Shown: positions 21,955-34,265 of the stretch, piece by piece
How positions within the stretch are numbered: the first letter of the stretch is position 1
How the letters are laid out: each line of letters opens with the position of its first letter
Assembly (NCBI RefSeq): GCF_947172395.1
Contig: NC_069109.1
Location: forward strand, 846,001 to 910,000
DNA: 64,000 nt
Reading direction: 5' to 3'
DNA from: Bicyclus anynana
Taxonomy: Eukaryota; Arthropoda; Insecta; Lepidoptera; Nymphalidae
Notes under the pieces: generated by a model
Told to the model about the DNA's origin: nothing
Database searches by the model: none
Seen by the model: the letters and a program-made list of their open reading frames with translations, nothing else
Made by a program: the position numbers and the translations under genes

Positions 21955-22260
21955 TCCGTGACAGCCCAGTGGATATGACCTCTGCCTCCGCTTTCGGAGG
22001 TGGGTTCGAATCCGGTCCGGGGCATGCACCTCCAACTTTTCAGTTGTGTGCATTTGAAGAAATTAATTATCACATGTCTCAAATGGCGAAGGAAAAACAT
22101 CGTGAGGAAACCTGCATACCAAAGAATTTTCTTAATTCTCTGCGTGTGTGAAGTCTGCCAATCCGCAGTCCAGCGTGATGGACTATTGGTCTAACCCCTC
22201 TCATTCTGAGAGGAGACTCGAGCTCAGCAGTGAGCCGAATATGGTAAGATAATGATGATA
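21955..22260 (+). mobile_element. S1 SINE copy
   Basis: A good copy with B box GGTTCGAATCC and a GATAATGATGATA tail. A short deletion removes part of the GCATTGGGCC block. Confidence 0.87.
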
Positions 22261-22499
22261 TAACCATCCATATAATCCCAGAGTTACGAGAAATACCCCC
22301 AAGCAACCTGTATACTTTCACGGCGATACATTTTCAAATAGCAAATACCATAAAACGTAAAACTCATAAAAATGTTGCAAGGCGTTTTGGTTTCTTTGTA
22401 TAATTTACTTACAAACCCAACCTGTAGCAAGCACATTATATTAACGATTCACAAATATCTCAGTGGTAAAGCGGTCGGACTCAAAACAGAGGAGTTTTA

Positions 22500-23565
22500 C
22501 TAAGGCATACGAATACAAAAGGCATACCGCTTGAGTGGTTTAAAAGTTACTTAACCAAGCAGTGTACAAAAATATATTATTTAAAAAATGACATGCAAAC
22601 TTTGGTGTACCTCAAGGTAGCATAATCGGACCGACGCTATTTATATTATACATTAACGACATAAATAATATACCACTCAAAAACTGACATCATTTGTTAC
22701 GCCGATGATACTGTTTTGCTATTCCATGGTCTAACTTGAGAAGAAACTTATCGAAATGCACAATTGAGAATATCTGCTTTATCGAATTGGCTTAGCCATA
22801 ATTTGCTGACGATGAATATAGACAAAACAAAATACATGTGGTTTCATAAAACTGCAGCTTCTACTCCTAAAACACGAAACAATGGCATAACAAATGCAAA
22901 ACGCCACATAATGGCTCAGTGTGCTTCTGATGAAATTTTGGTTGACGTCATTAAATATTTTGGGATCTAGATCGATAATAAACGATCAGTATTAAAAGTA
23001 ATGCTAAAAAAACCCTACAAATATTCAACCACTCTACTACATAAAGATAGGGTGCTTACAGTTGGTCAACTCTTTATATTATAAGCAACTTTGTCAAAAC
23101 ATAGACAGTTGCTACAATACCTAAACGTGAAAAAGGTATTTGAAAAAAGAATAGTCAAGGTCGATCTCCCAATTGCGAAAATTATTCGCACGACGATTCA
23201 CACTAAGTCGATTCAAAAGTCTGCAACTTTATTGCAAGGTCCTGTAATCGTTACAACCTTTCAGTAAATGAGGCAAGTCTAACAATAACAAATTGGTTAA
23301 AATGTTTAACTGATACAGACACCAAAGAATTACTCAATGCAAATATAAAATAAACTAAAATATGTACACTTATCTAACGTTTTTGCTAACTGTTTTACTG
23401 TACTTCTCTTTTTAGTAATGTATTTTTAAGTCCTAGTCCAACCGAAAATATAAGAACATCCTACCTGGTCTCCACGATACAGATCAATCTAGTCTAGAGA
23501 CCATAGACAATCAAATACTTGGTTTTTGTATCTATTCTTGGTTAATAAAGATTTCATTTTATATA
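22500..23565 (+). pseudogene. Jockey/CR1-like LINE RT remnant
   Basis: It reads GIPLEWFKSYLTKQC, then after a frameshift FGVPQGSIIGPTLFILYIND, a stop, and in a third frame CYADDTVLLF, the RT catalytic box. Further downstream NWLSHNLLTMNIDKTKYMWF fits the thumb region. The 3' part ends near a GGTTAATAAAGATTTCAT signal. Several stops and shifts make it dead. Confidence 0.85.
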
Positions 23566-23695
23566 TCAAAAACGAAAATATTATGAAAAATGCCGGTCAG
23601 TGGTTCTATAGTGGGTCTTTCAAAATCAAGATTCTACATACCAAAAAACACTTGAAATAATTTCAATTAATAAAGTAAATAATAAATAATTAAAT

Positions 23696-24960
23696 TCATA
23701 TAAAAGATTTTATTTGTTCATCCATAATAACTTTATCGACATCAAAATCATTTGTCTTGAAATAAACTTCTATCTCTTGCAATGTCTTCCCTTTAGTCTC
23801 CGGTAATTTAATCCAAAAATAACCCAAACAGATCAAAGATATCACCGCGTTCAATAAAAACAAGCCATGGTACCCCATGATGTTAACTAAAATAGGCATT
23901 AATAATATACTAGAACATACTGTTGCTCCCATAATAGGAGTACATAACATGAAACAAGATAGCTTGATATCCAATGGGAATAACTCCCCTAAAAGTGCTT
24001 CCATCACAGGATATGGACCAGCATGTACTATTATAAAGTATAATGCTAACAGACTTACATTAATCCATTGGAAATATACTTCATCGTTTTTAAAATACAG
24101 ACAAGCACTGAAAACTATTAACAATACAACTGAAATTACACCAGAAGAGAAAAGCAGAATTCGTAAAGACATCTTATTTATCAAAACACAAGATGCACAA
24201 GTGCCTATTAGAATGAAAATGTCCACTAATAAAGTGTACCACAAAACATCAGATGTTCCTGTTATTTCTTCCAACATAACTGTTGCTAAATTAGCAAATA
24301 TCGCTTTACCAGCAGCGGAGTAGTATATGAATATAAAACAACCCGTCAACATTAAATTCCAGAAGTATTTCCTCTGCACCGCATCTAGAAGCTTCTTGAA
24401 ACCATTGTCCATCTTCATTTCGGACGCCATTTTCTGTTTGCTGCACTCCATTTTGATTAACAACCGCAATTCTTCTTCTGACCCCAACGTATTGCCGTGG
24501 AGTTGACGAAAAGCTACCTCGCACTCATCAAATCTTCCTTTAGAAGCCAACCACTGTGGTGATTCAGTGCATAGATACGGCAGACATATATGTATCACAG
24601 ATAATATAATTCCAGGTATAGCTAAAGTCTTCCAATGGATCACAACTCCTAATGCATGACCAATAGCAGTTCCAAAAGCTGGAGCAAACAATGTTATCAA
24701 GCTTTGGATAATCGCTCTGTTTTCTGGAGATGAAAACTCAGCTACAGCTACCATACATATTATTGACAATCCACCAGCAGATATACCAGCAAGTATTCTC
24801 GATAGGGACAAACTTATAAATCCGGTGCCAAAGTACACGAATATCCAACTCAATAGTAATGGTATGGAGAAGACAATAAGACTCCAACGTCTTCCAAGCA
24901 TGGCGCCGCAAGGAGCTAACATGATGATGCCAAGAGTTGCGCTGAAGAGCATGCTGGTAG
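23696..24960 (-). other. T3 exon 3 (terminal)
   Basis: Acceptor TAATTTCCAG, first bases CTACCAGCATG, open to TGA (minus strand 23698-23696). 1265 nt, the same as T1 exon 3. Confidence 0.9.
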
Positions 24961-27278
24961 CTGGAAATTAAAAAAATATGATTAATCATCAGCATTATCG
25001 CCATCATCAACATCGTCATCGTCATCATTATCATCATCATCTTCGTCATCACCATCGCCATCGCCATCGCCATCGTCATCACCATCGTCATCGTCATCGC
25101 CACCGCCATCCTCATCGCCGTCGAAATCGTCATCACCATCGTCATCATCAACATCATCATAGTCAGCGCCACCGCCATCGTCATCGCCGTCGAAGTCGTC
25201 ATCGTCATTGTCATTGCCATTGTCATCACCATCGTCATCGTCATCGCCACCGCCATCCTCATCGCCGTCGAAATCGTCATCACCATCGTCATCATCAACA
25301 TCATCATAGTCATCGCCATCGCCATCGTCATCACCATCGTCATCGTCATCGCCACCGCCATCCTCATCGCCGTCGAAATCGTCATCACCATCGTCATCAT
25401 CAACATCATCATAGTCAGCGCCACCGCCATCGTCATCGCCGTCGAAGTCGTCATCGTCATTGTCATTGCCATTGTCATCACCATCGTCATCGTCATCGCC
25501 ACCGCCATCCTCATCGCCGTCGAAATCGTCATCACCATCGTCATCATCAACATCATCATAGTCATCGCCATCGCCATCGTCATCACCATCGTCATCGTCA
25601 TCGCCACCGCCATCCTCATCGCCGTCGAAATCGTCATCACCATCGTCATCATCAACATCATCATAGTCATCGCCATCGCCATCGTCATCACCATCGTCAT
25701 CGTCATCGCCACCGCCATCCTCATCGCCGTCGAAATCGTCATCACCATCGTCATCATCAACATCATCATAGTCAGCGCCACCGCCATCGTCATCGCCGTC
25801 GAAGTCGTCATCACCATCGTCATCATCATCATCATCATAGTCATCGCCACCGCCATCATCATCACCATCATCATCGTCTTGAGAAATGACGTTGGTCACA
25901 TCAAAAACAAGACTTGTAAAAATACCGAGTCTCGCAAATCAGTTATCTACTGTTGTAAGATCCATGTCTTAATATATTATTATTATATTCAGTCCCCCCA
26001 TACGGACCTTCTTACTTACTCGTTAGATATGACGTAACTATCTAGCCTCACAAGTAATTCAACATGGTGTTTAGAGTTGATTTGGCATATTGAATTACTT
26101 GTGAGGTGAGGTCAATCTATTTTTAACCCCCAACGCAAAAAGAGGGTCATAAATTGGATGTATCTGTCTGTCTGTCTGTCAGTCTGTCTGTGGAACAATA
26201 GCTAACGAACGGATGAAGCGATTTCAATTTAGTTTTTTTGTATGAAAGGGGACTCACGGGTGAGTGTTCTTAGATGTGTTTGATGAAAATTAAGCCGTTG
26301 AAGAGTTTTGGGGTCTGAAAATTGGGAAGAATTACTGAATGTCTGCAAATATACTCGAGTGGGAGAGAATATTGATGACTTGATCGAGTTTTTCAAAATT
26401 TTCAATTGTATGTTATTCGGGCTTTTAGTTTCATCCACAACTAGGATGGCTTGAATAGCTTTGAATACGATGGTGGCGGCAGATCGTTCACTTTACGGGT
26501 TGACTCATATTTATTGTTTGATTTTTCCTTTTAATTTAGTTCCCCATATATGTTAATTTTGTTATTTTATTACTCTGTTCTTTTTTGTTTCATTATTTTT
26601 ATTTTACTAAGTATAAATTATTCATTTTTTGCGCAAAGGATCAGCCAGGCTGTCCAGCGCGGAAATGCAGCCAGTATTCTTGCCACCATTCCACGTGGGC
26701 ATGATTTGTATAGTTGTTAGGATAAGTTAGCTTAAGTTCCATATTGTATTCTTTATCAAACTTAATATAAATAGTATAAATCATATAATATGTAATCAAG
26801 TATAAGTTTTAAGTTAAACATAGTCGTAGACACGTCCGTGAACACACAAGGTTTCACCTGAAAACCAGCCATCGTGCTGAGGTGGATACCTTTTTTGTCC
26901 ACGACCATATAGATTTTTGTATGTTCTGTTTGTTGCTTTTATTACTTGTGTGTGGCCAAATAAAGATATACTATTCTAAAGATATTCTATTCTATTATTT
27001 GAGAAAAGTATGGTACGGTGTCGCTTTTTTACTCGTCCTAGCGGAGACACTGCCTTGCTCTTAGACTTTGCCAACTTACCTATTACAGATATTTGTGCTG
27101 TGCTCAGGGTAATGTCATCCTCATGCTTCTGCAACGCCCTCAACATTCCTGTGATGTGACCATATGCAAAGCCATAAGAAACACATGCTATGATCATAGT
27201 ACCCAGGACTTGAGCCTGTAAATAATATATATGTTATCCATAAACCCGCTTTAAAACAACGTGGTGGTTCTATCATAT

Positions 27279-27322
<44 letters not shown>

Positions 27323-28423
27323 TATTAAGCCATATTCGGCTGAGCTCGAGTCTCTCAGAATGAGAGGGGTTAGGCCAATAGTCCACCACGCTGGCCCAAT
27401 GCGGATTGGCAGACTTCACACACGCAGAGAATTGAGAAAACTCTCTGGTATGTAGGTTTTTTCTTCACCGTTTGAGACACGTGATATTTAATGTCTAAAA
27501 ATGCAGACAATATTAAAATTAAAAATACAATGATGATGATCATTCGAGCTTTCTCACTTTTATTTAAGTCTTTGTTAAAATACTTTGTCAACAATCGCCA
27601 AAATTCGATTTTTTATTTTTCCTGACCTTTTTAGCCGTTTTTGAAAGAACAGAATTTTGAAATTTAAACGGCTTGAATCAAAACACGACACTGATTGGCA
27701 CCGCCTTCAAACTGATCAGAAGGTAACACATTGGTAAGATATTTTTTTTTTAGTAAAAGTTAATTTTTGAGTTGATTTTTTTTTATTACAATTACAATTT
27801 CGGACGAAATTCCTCAGTGCCTGAAGACAAAAGTCTTCGAACAGTGCGTGTTGCCAGTGATGACCTATGGTTCCGAGACTTGGTCGCTAACTATGGGCCT
27901 GATAAGAAGGCTCAGAGTCACACAGCGGGCGATGGAACGAGCTATGTTAGGAGTATCTCTGCGTGATCGAATCAGAAATGAGGAGATCCGCAGAAGAACC
28001 AAAGTCACAGACATAGCTCAACGAGTTGCGAAGCTGAAGTGGCAATGGGCGGGGCACATAGTTCGAAGAGCCGATGGACGTTGGGGTCCCAAAGTGCTGG
28101 AATGGCGACCCCGCACTAGTAAGCGCAGTGTTGACCGACCCCCCACCAGGTGGACTGACGACATCAAGCGAGTCGCAGGGATTCGCTGGATGCAGATGGC
28201 TCAGTATCGTGATGTTTAGAAGTCCCTACAAAAGGCCTATGTCCTGCAGTGGACGTCCATCGGCTGATATGAGGATGATGATGATGAATTACAATTTTAT
28301 TCTCCGGCAACGATGATTTTATTTCTCCCCGTATTTCTACAGAACATGAACTACGCGGTAATCCCAAGGGTGGAAAAGCACAAGATAAACTTAACTCACC
28401 TGTCTATAAATTATTTTAGTCAT
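23696..28423 (-). CDS. T3: Tret1-like facilitated sugar transporter, complete
   Basis: T3 has three exons on the minus strand: 28423-28400, 27215-27080 and 24960-23696. The CDS is 1425 nt (474 aa). Exon 1 is an 8-codon micro-exon, MTKIIYRQ, joined in phase 0 to AQVLGTMIIACVSYGFAYGH. Motifs are MLGRRWS after TM2, TESPQWLASKGRF after TM6 and LPETKGKTLQEIE after TM12. It is the inverted-orientation sister of T1: about 31 amino-acid differences across 418 shared residues, only three of them in the last 174. Intron 2 holds a 920-bp triplet-repeat block, LINE debris and R5; intron 1 holds a reverse S1 and an RTE-A tail. The stop differs from T1 (TGA, not TAA) and the 3' flanks do not match. Sugar transport is inferred from family. 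Confidence 0.88.
24978..25899. repeat. Triplet-based higher-order satellite in T3 intron 2
   Basis: 920 bp built from CAT/CGC/CGT-type triplets. The landmark CACCGCCATCCTC recurs at 25101, 25248, 25353, 25500, 25605 and 25710, giving spacings of 147, 105, 147, 105 and 105 bp. Because every unit is a multiple of three without stops, long His/Arg, Asp/Gly and Met/Thr reading frames appear on both strands; I regard none of them as genes. Confidence 0.92.
25900..26125. other. Intron DNA with a 17-bp inverted repeat
   Basis: CCTCACAAGTAATTCAA at 26046-26062 is perfectly inverted at 26090-26106, around a 27-bp loop. Nothing else is recognised. Confidence 0.6.
26126..26445. repeat. R5 dispersed repeat, copy 1
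   Basis: It begins TAACCCCCAACGCAAAAAGA and contains a GTCTGTCTGTCTGTC run, GGATGAAGCGAT and CTGCAAATATACTCGA. A second copy lies at 29715-30060. No ORF is supported. Confidence 0.7.
26630..26800 (+). pseudogene. LINE-type fragment with QRGNAAS motif
   Basis: It reads AQRISQAVQRGNAASILATI then PRGHDL. Related peptides occur at 55259-55520 and, reversed, at 52261-52400, so this is the C-terminal end of a repeated ORF, probably a retroelement. The clade is not assigned. Confidence 0.6.
27080..27215 (-). other. T3 exon 2
   Basis: 136 nt, acceptor TTTACAG, donor GTAAGT. It codes CVSYGFAYGHITGMLRAL through TAQISVI. Confidence 0.9.
27276..27327. repeat. (ATC)n microsatellite
   Basis: An uninterrupted run of about 17 ATC units. 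It is the expanded GATGAT tail of the reverse S1 SINE that follows immediately. Confidence 0.9.
27328..27511 (-). mobile_element. S1 SINE, 5'-truncated, in T3 intron 1
   Basis: It covers the family 3' half from TATTCGGCTGAGCTCGAGTC to GACACGTGATATTTAATG. The tRNA head is missing. Confidence 0.83.
27630..27765. repeat. M3-associated half-hairpin
   Basis: It carries GATTGGCACCGCCTTCAAAC and TGATCAGAAGGTAACACA, matching the right arm of the long hairpin at 36652-36842. The loop piece between GCCGTTT and AAACGGC is inverted relative to that copy. No left arm is present. Confidence 0.7.
27800..28286 (+). pseudogene. RTE-A LINE tail in T3 intron 1
   Basis: A well-preserved 5'-truncated copy with an open frame for 123 codons: LPVMTYGSETWSLTMGL, KLKWQWAGHIVRR, RPPTRWTDDIKRVAG. 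A TAG at 28217-28219 falls before the usual end, and an ATGATGATG tail follows. It is antisense to T3. Confidence 0.87.
28400..28423 (-). other. T3 exon 1: coding micro-exon
   Basis: 24 nt from ATG to CAG before GTGAGT (MTKIIYRQ). The upstream bases (minus strand) are GTGTGTGTTTGTG. Length, phase and strong donor match the T2 and T5 arrangement. Confidence 0.82.
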
Positions 28424-28797
28424 CACAAACACACACTTTTCTTGGACACAATTAATATCAAATGAATGTTAAAATAGTTTTTATTCTAAAATTTATAAAA
28501 TATAATAAAATAAAACAATCATAAGAGCACGACACATCATATCTAAATAACGATCTATTAAAACTTAATCATGCGAATGATTTTTTGGGGTTCCTTGGTA
28601 AAAGTCCTAAACATACGAGTATGAATTTTTATTTTTTATTTCTTTATGTTGTGATAATCCAAGCTGGGAGTTGAATGTAAAACACTGTTTCTTCTACATG
28701 AATTTATTATAAGAACATCATAAACAAGATGCGTATGCCTTCACTCGTGGCTAGGGTTGCAAGGTCGCGGAAATTAAAAGCCGGACAATCCAGACAA

Positions 28798-29280
28798 TGG
28801 GGATGATGACTAGGTTTGAATATATTGATTTTTTTGATACATTAAAGGTAAATAAGATCAATGTTAACTAATTTATACATAAAAAGCAAAGATTGTCTGG
28901 ATATTTGCAAAATAAATGAGATTATAAAATTTCAAAATCTATTAAAAATCTTTTGTCGTAATTAGATGAAAATTCATACATTAAATGTGACATTTTTAAT
29001 ATATAAAACTATAAACATAAACGCACAAATAACAAAGATATTACTAATTTTGTTTGACCGCACATACTAATCTAACGATCATTACATTGCCTACGACGAA
29101 GTTCGTGTCATTTTGTATTGGGCGTTTTTCAGGGATCCGCGGCAGCGCCGCAAATCGGACCCTTTAAATCCCTGTAGCTCCGAAAGTAATGATCGCAGAT
29201 ATCCTGTTCCTTTTACAAAATTGCTTTACTATTAGCATACTCTTAATTTGTACACAATTTAAAAATCTGTCATCATCCCT
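28798..29280. mobile_element. M1 palindromic MITE
   Basis: The termini are GGGGATGATGACTAGG and CTGTCATCATCCC. It holds the family GC block (ATCCGCGGCAGCGCCGC). Confidence 0.8.
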
Positions 29281-29295
29281 ATTCTAAGTATGACT

Positions 29296-29565
29296 GACAG
29301 TCTTCTGTACAGAGCATGGAGGAAAACGAGACACCACTACACGTTATGCTCAGTTGCAGAGGCGTAACGGAACAACGAGCAACCTACATTGGTTCCTCAG
29401 CGACACTCCATGAGGCTATCGGTAACCTGGGCGGCCTGCTAAGCTTCTAGAGCGAGCTCGGCTGGATGGAATAAATCCAGCGGGAACCTACACCCACGCA
29501 CAACGGCCAATCACATGGCTAAGTGCGAAAACGGCCCAGAAAAAAAAAAAAACCGGATACTGGAC
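29296..29565 (+). pseudogene. R1/Jockey-like LINE 3' end
   Basis: The zinc-binding tail ETPLHVMLSCRGVTEQRATY, then SSATLHEAIGNLGGLLSF, is followed by a UTR ending in a run of 12 A at about 29540. It is sister to the minus-strand piece at 2826-3118. Confidence 0.75.
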
Positions 29566-29714
29566 ACGGAATAGAAAAGTCTATGTCCGGCATTATCCGG
29601 ACACCTGGCAACTCTAGTCATGGCGTAAAACGAAGAGTGTCTTGTCCAGGTCGCTGGCCCGGCAGTTGGCGCTATGCCTCCCTCGAACCGGTTCGATGTC
29701 TGCTCGGACACATT

Positions 29715-30060
29715 CTACTTAATCCCCGATGCGAAAGAGGGGTGTTATAAGTTTGATATGTCTGTCTGTCTGTGGCGCCATAGCTCCGGAATGGATGAAG
29801 CGATGTCTATTTAGTTATTTTGGATTAAAGGTGATTTATGTGCGAGTTGTTTCAGACATGTTTGATGAAAATCGGCTGAGCCGTTTAAAAGTTGTGGGTG
29901 AAAATGGGGAAAAATAACTGAATATCTGCAAATATACTCGAATGGGGTCTCAAATGAAAGCGCACTGAATGAGACTTGATCGAGTGGAATTAATAATTTG
30001 ATGACTTTCGGGGATTTTTCAAAATTTTCAATTTTATGTTACGAGTATCTTTTTAAATGG
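29715..30060. repeat. R5 dispersed repeat, copy 2
   Basis: It shares GATATGTCTGTCTGTCTGTG, TGGATGAAGCGATGT, GTTTGATGAAAATCGG and CTGCAAATATACTCGA with 26126-26445. Confidence 0.7.
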
Positions 30061-30991
30061 TTGTGCACAAGAAACGGTTGAATATTTTTGTAAATCTATA
30101 TTATGAAACGAACAAACAAATAAATTATAATTGCATATTTACGTAATTAGAATTTGATTTTGACTTTCTCCTAATAATCTAAAACTAATTTGAATAGTTT
30201 TGAATAAATCTCTAGGGTGACCAAGTAATATATTTTTTTTTTGATTTTTAAAATCTTGAATCAGTTTTTTCAGTGCTGCTGTAATTAAGATTTTAAACAT
30301 CTGATTTTTACCAAACATTTTGAAATTTTTTCTTGTATTGAAAATTCATTCAATTCCAATAATTCACATACATTTTTATCAGCAACTTTGTAACTACAAA
30401 AAGTAAATACATGCTTTATTTCTAAGCCAATTTACAAATCTCGATCAGTGTACAAGTTTTTTTAAATTATAGTACAATTTAGTTCCATGAATTTTTTGAA
30501 GGACATTCATTCTTTTTAAATTGAATCTACTTAATACTTAATTACTTCTACAAAACAAATCAAACATTATTTATAAACATAAAAAAAAGAAAAACATACA
30601 TACAGCCGAACGTAGAACCTTCTCCTTTTTGGAAGGCGGTTAAAAATAATAATATACTACGTTAGTAATTTAATCCGTAATGTTTAATGAAAATCAGATC
30701 TCAAAAATTTTAATTACTAGCTACAGAATAAAAAAAATGATTCAAGATAGAAAAATTTAAAAAATCCGAAAAAAAAATATAACTTTGTAATTTTTTCAAA
30801 ACTATTCAAATTGTTTTTAGATAATTAGGTGTTTTAACTACCATTTGCGTTTTTATCCATTAATTACAGGCCTTTATAATCTGTCACTTTAATTAGGTAA
30901 TTTAAAACATGCGAATTAATGTGTTATTAAATTTAAAACCATAGTTATTCATATAGAATTATTATAAAATCACGACTGAAATATGTGACTA
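30061..30991. other. AT-rich intergenic DNA
   Basis: No gene is seen. An isolated M3 end (ACATACAGCCGAACGTAGAA, then TTTTTGGAAGGCGGTTAA) lies at 30583-30647. Confidence 0.5.
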
Positions 30992-31329
30992 TTTTTTTTT
31001 TTTTTTTTTTATTCTTTACAAGTTAGCCCTTGACTACAATCTCACCTGATGGTAAGTGATGATGCAGTCAAAGATGGAAACGGGCTAACTTGTTAGGAGG
31101 AGGATGAAAATCCACACCCATTTCGGTTGCTACACGGCATCGTACCGGAACGCTAAATCGCTTGGCGGTACGTCTTTGCCGGTAGGGTGGTAACTAGCCA
31201 CGGCCGAAGCCTCCCACCAGCCAGACCCGGGCAAATTAAGAAAATCTCAATCTGCCCAGCCGGGGATCGAACCCAGGACCTCCGTCTTGTAATTCCACCG
31301 CGCATACCACTGCGCCACGGAGGCCGTCA
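30992..31329 (-). mobile_element. S2 SINE, full-length
   Basis: It has a 20-base poly-T (the A-tail), a complete body and head, and the B-box complement GGGATCGAACCC. Confidence 0.9.
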
Positions 31330-31527
31330 CTACAATATAGAACGATATTATAATTTTGAAATATAAATAAACAAATATTAACAAAACTCGGTCAGCAGAC
31401 TTCTAATGATCAATGGATAACTCTGACAAGAAGTATGAAAACATTTAATTGATATATAATAAGTAGCAAGTAATTACGCAAGGTAAAGTCAAGCCAAGGA
31501 TTGTTAATAAGGGTGTTAACAGACAAT

Positions 31528-32011
31528 AGGGATGATGACAGTTTATTAAATTGTATATAAATTAAGAGTACGCTAATAGTAAAGCAATTTTGTAAAAGTA
31601 ACAGGGTATCTGCGATCATTCCTTTCGGAGCTACAGGGATTTAAAGGGTCAGATTTGCGGCGCTGCCGCGGATCCCTAAAATACGCCCCATACAAAATGG
31701 TACGAACTAATGACGTCGTAGGTACATAATGATTTGTATGTGCGTTCAAATAAAATTACTAATATCTTTGTTATTTCTGCGTTTATGTTTATAGTTCACG
31801 TATTAAAAAATGGTCACATTAAATGTAAGGAAGCTAAAACTCTATGAATTTTCATCTAATTACGATAAAAGATTTTTTATAGATTTTGAAATTTTATAAT
31901 CTTATTTATTTTGCGAATATCCCGCTTTTTATGTATAAATTATTTGACATTGACCTTATTTACCCGAACTTATTATAAAAATCAATATATTCAAACCTAG
32001 TCATCATCCCC
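31528..32011. mobile_element. M1 palindromic MITE
   Basis: Same family as 15358-15839, in the opposite orientation. The termini are GGGATGATGACAG and TAGTCATCATCCCC. Confidence 0.8.
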
Positions 32012-32039
32012 ATTCTTTCGTTCACTTTCATCATTCACT

Positions 32040-32560
32040 CGAAAATGAATGAAAGTGACGAATGAATTCATTAATTTTTCTCCATGTGGGACCACTACGG
32101 CGTTACCGGGGGGGTTTGGGCGAGCGCAGAAGCATCGCCTGATGTGACCCGAAGGCTGAAATAAAGATAGAGGACGGAACGACTCTCTAAGGGCATCTCC
32201 TATGAGACTCGGACCTCGACTTAGAGGGCCATTCGGGAGGGTGTAACCGTGACCTGAGTGAATCAGTCCGGACGCGTAGATCGTGAGTTAGAAAACCCAC
32301 GTATGACGTTAGATAATGGGGACCTCGTCTTCGCTGGCGAAGACGCTTACTTGTGATTGTGTTACCTGGGAAGCATTGTCGGTTGTTATGTCATCGTCTG
32401 GATCGTAAAGGACGTTCTTGGGACGCCTCTGCTTGCAGTTAGCGTTAAGGTTGGGAGTGTAGTTGCAGGCCTCAACCACTAGTTGGTTGGGATGGCAGCT
32501 CTGTCGAAATAGTTTCGAGAAAGCTGTTTCATGTAGCTATTGAAGGTAAATCTATTTCTC
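32040..32560. other. GC-richer unclassified block
   Basis: This region is markedly richer in G+C than its surroundings (GGCGTTACCGGGGGGGTTTG, GGGAGGGTGTAACCGTGACC). No continuous frame or RT motif is visible. It could be a LINE 5' UTR or a degraded ORF1. Confidence 0.35.
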
Positions 32561-32844
32561 TATGAAGAAAATTCATTAACAAACCGATATTACGATATTC
32601 GTTATTCATTTTCAAACGAACTGACTGGAGAAAATTAGACAAGCGTGAGTCGAACTCGGCCACCGAAGGTTCCGTATGTGGGATCGTTTTATATAATAGT
32701 TTTGCACAAGTTTTTCCCTATTATCAGAATCCCTGTTTAACAAGAACTATGGATTTTGTTAAACCAGTCAAATTGTGTTGACAATTGAGTATTTCTATAG
32801 TTAATTTACATTTTCTGAAGCTAGACAATGAAAAAATGTATGTG

Positions 32845-33090
32845 TCAGCTCCGACGCACGAATGGAGTTTACTTTTTCAGATCGACTGTCTAAATAGTGT
32901 ATGTTGTCCCGCAGCATACACTATGTACGTCTTAATACTCGCGCCTAAAAAGTGAAAGGTGCGCAATCGAGGAGCAGCAGGCCGCGGCGTGCACGATGTT
33001 CCACACAAAAAACGTAACGCATTCGTTCATCGAAATTTACTGCCATATTTTTTCATACCGTGGTCTATACATGAAAAATCTATTTTTTTT
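32845..33090. repeat. R4 dispersed repeat, copy 2
   Basis: GTGTCAGCTCCGACGCACGA is followed by the R4 body through AACGTAACGC. It is adjoined at about 33101-33200 by an R6-like block (CCACGAGCACACTGAAGCCG). Confidence 0.7.
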
Positions 33091-33314
33091 ATCCATGTGC
33101 CACGAGCACACTGAAGCCGACGACGAGCGCCTTATATCGCAAGTCGTTCCCGCCAACCGATCGCTACCCCTCTCTAACTCCCCACTCTTTAAGGAAACAA
33201 GTCGCGCCACCTAGCGTCGGTACGAACCAATACGAGATCGAGCGACGACACATCCGTTTCAGACTACTATTTCCTACACTAGATTGTAATTAATTATTGA
33301 AAGATATTTAAACA

Positions 33315-33533
33315 TGGCTGGTGAGAGGCTTCGGCCGTGGTTAGTTACCACCCTACCGGCAAAGACGTACCGCCAAGCGATTTAGCGTTCCGGTACGATG
33401 TCGTGTAGAAACTGAAAGGGGTGTGGATTTTCATCCTCCTCCTAACAAGTTAGCCCGCTTCCATCTTAGACTGCATCATCACTTATCATCAGGTGAGATT
33501 GTAACCAAGGGTTAACTTGTGAAGAGTAAAAAA
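33315..33533 (+). mobile_element. S2 SINE, 5'-truncated
   Basis: It begins in the body (TGGCTGGTGAGAGGCTTCGG) and ends with AACCAAGGGTTAACTTGTGA. Confidence 0.83.
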
Positions 33534-33949
33534 AATGGAATGTAGACAAATGAATAATTCACCAGTCTGATAGCACCTTTATTTTAATTTAATTTCCAAC
33601 GCGTTTTATTAATTAAATTGAAAAATTTTTCCTCTTTTCCCCATAAATCATTATTTTAGTTTTATCTGTGAGGAAATCATAAAATACTGGTAAATAGCCG
33701 CGACTTACATCGCTTGGATTTATGCTTTTCTATTTATTTACTTAATTAATTTTATTTTTTATTTATTGAAGGCCTTTGTTACACGAGAATGGAGATGATG
33801 ACTAGGTTTTAAATTATTTTTATGAGACATTCCGGTAAATAAGGTCAATATAATCGAAATATACAAATAAGGTTAATATATCTAAATAATGTAAAACCGG
33901 ACAAGTGCGAAGTAAGTAAATATATTTTCATTAAATTTCATATTTGTAA
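33534..33949. other. AT-rich, with an M1 scrap
   Basis: An M1 end (AATGGAGATGATGACTAGG) lies at about 33788-33850. No gene is supported. Confidence 0.5.
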
Positions 33950-34265
33950 ATCATCATCATTATCAACCCATATTCGGCTCACTGTTGAGCTAGAGTCTCC
34001 TCTCAGAATGAGAGGGGTTAGGCCAATAGTCCACCACGCTGGCCCAATGCGGATTGGCAGACTTCACACACGCAGAGAATAAAGAAAATTCTCTGGTATG
34101 CAGGTTTCCTCACGATGTGTTCCTTCACCGTTTGAGACACGTGATATTTAATTTCTTAAAATGCACACAACTGAAAAGTTGGAGGTGCATGCCCCGGACC
34201 GGATTCGAACCCACACCCTCTGGAATCGGAGGCAGAGGTCATTTTCACTGGGCTATCACGGCTCT
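33950..34265 (-). mobile_element. S1 SINE, full-length
   Basis: An ATCATCATC tail complement, a full body, and an intact B-box complement (GGATTCGAACCC). Confidence 0.88.

Noticed and set aside
24978..25899. Long open frames on both strands (His/Arg-, Asp/Gly- and Met/Thr-rich) as possible protein genes
   Set aside because: They come from a triplet repeat whose units are multiples of three. There is no non-repetitive coding part, and the block is inside a T3 intron.
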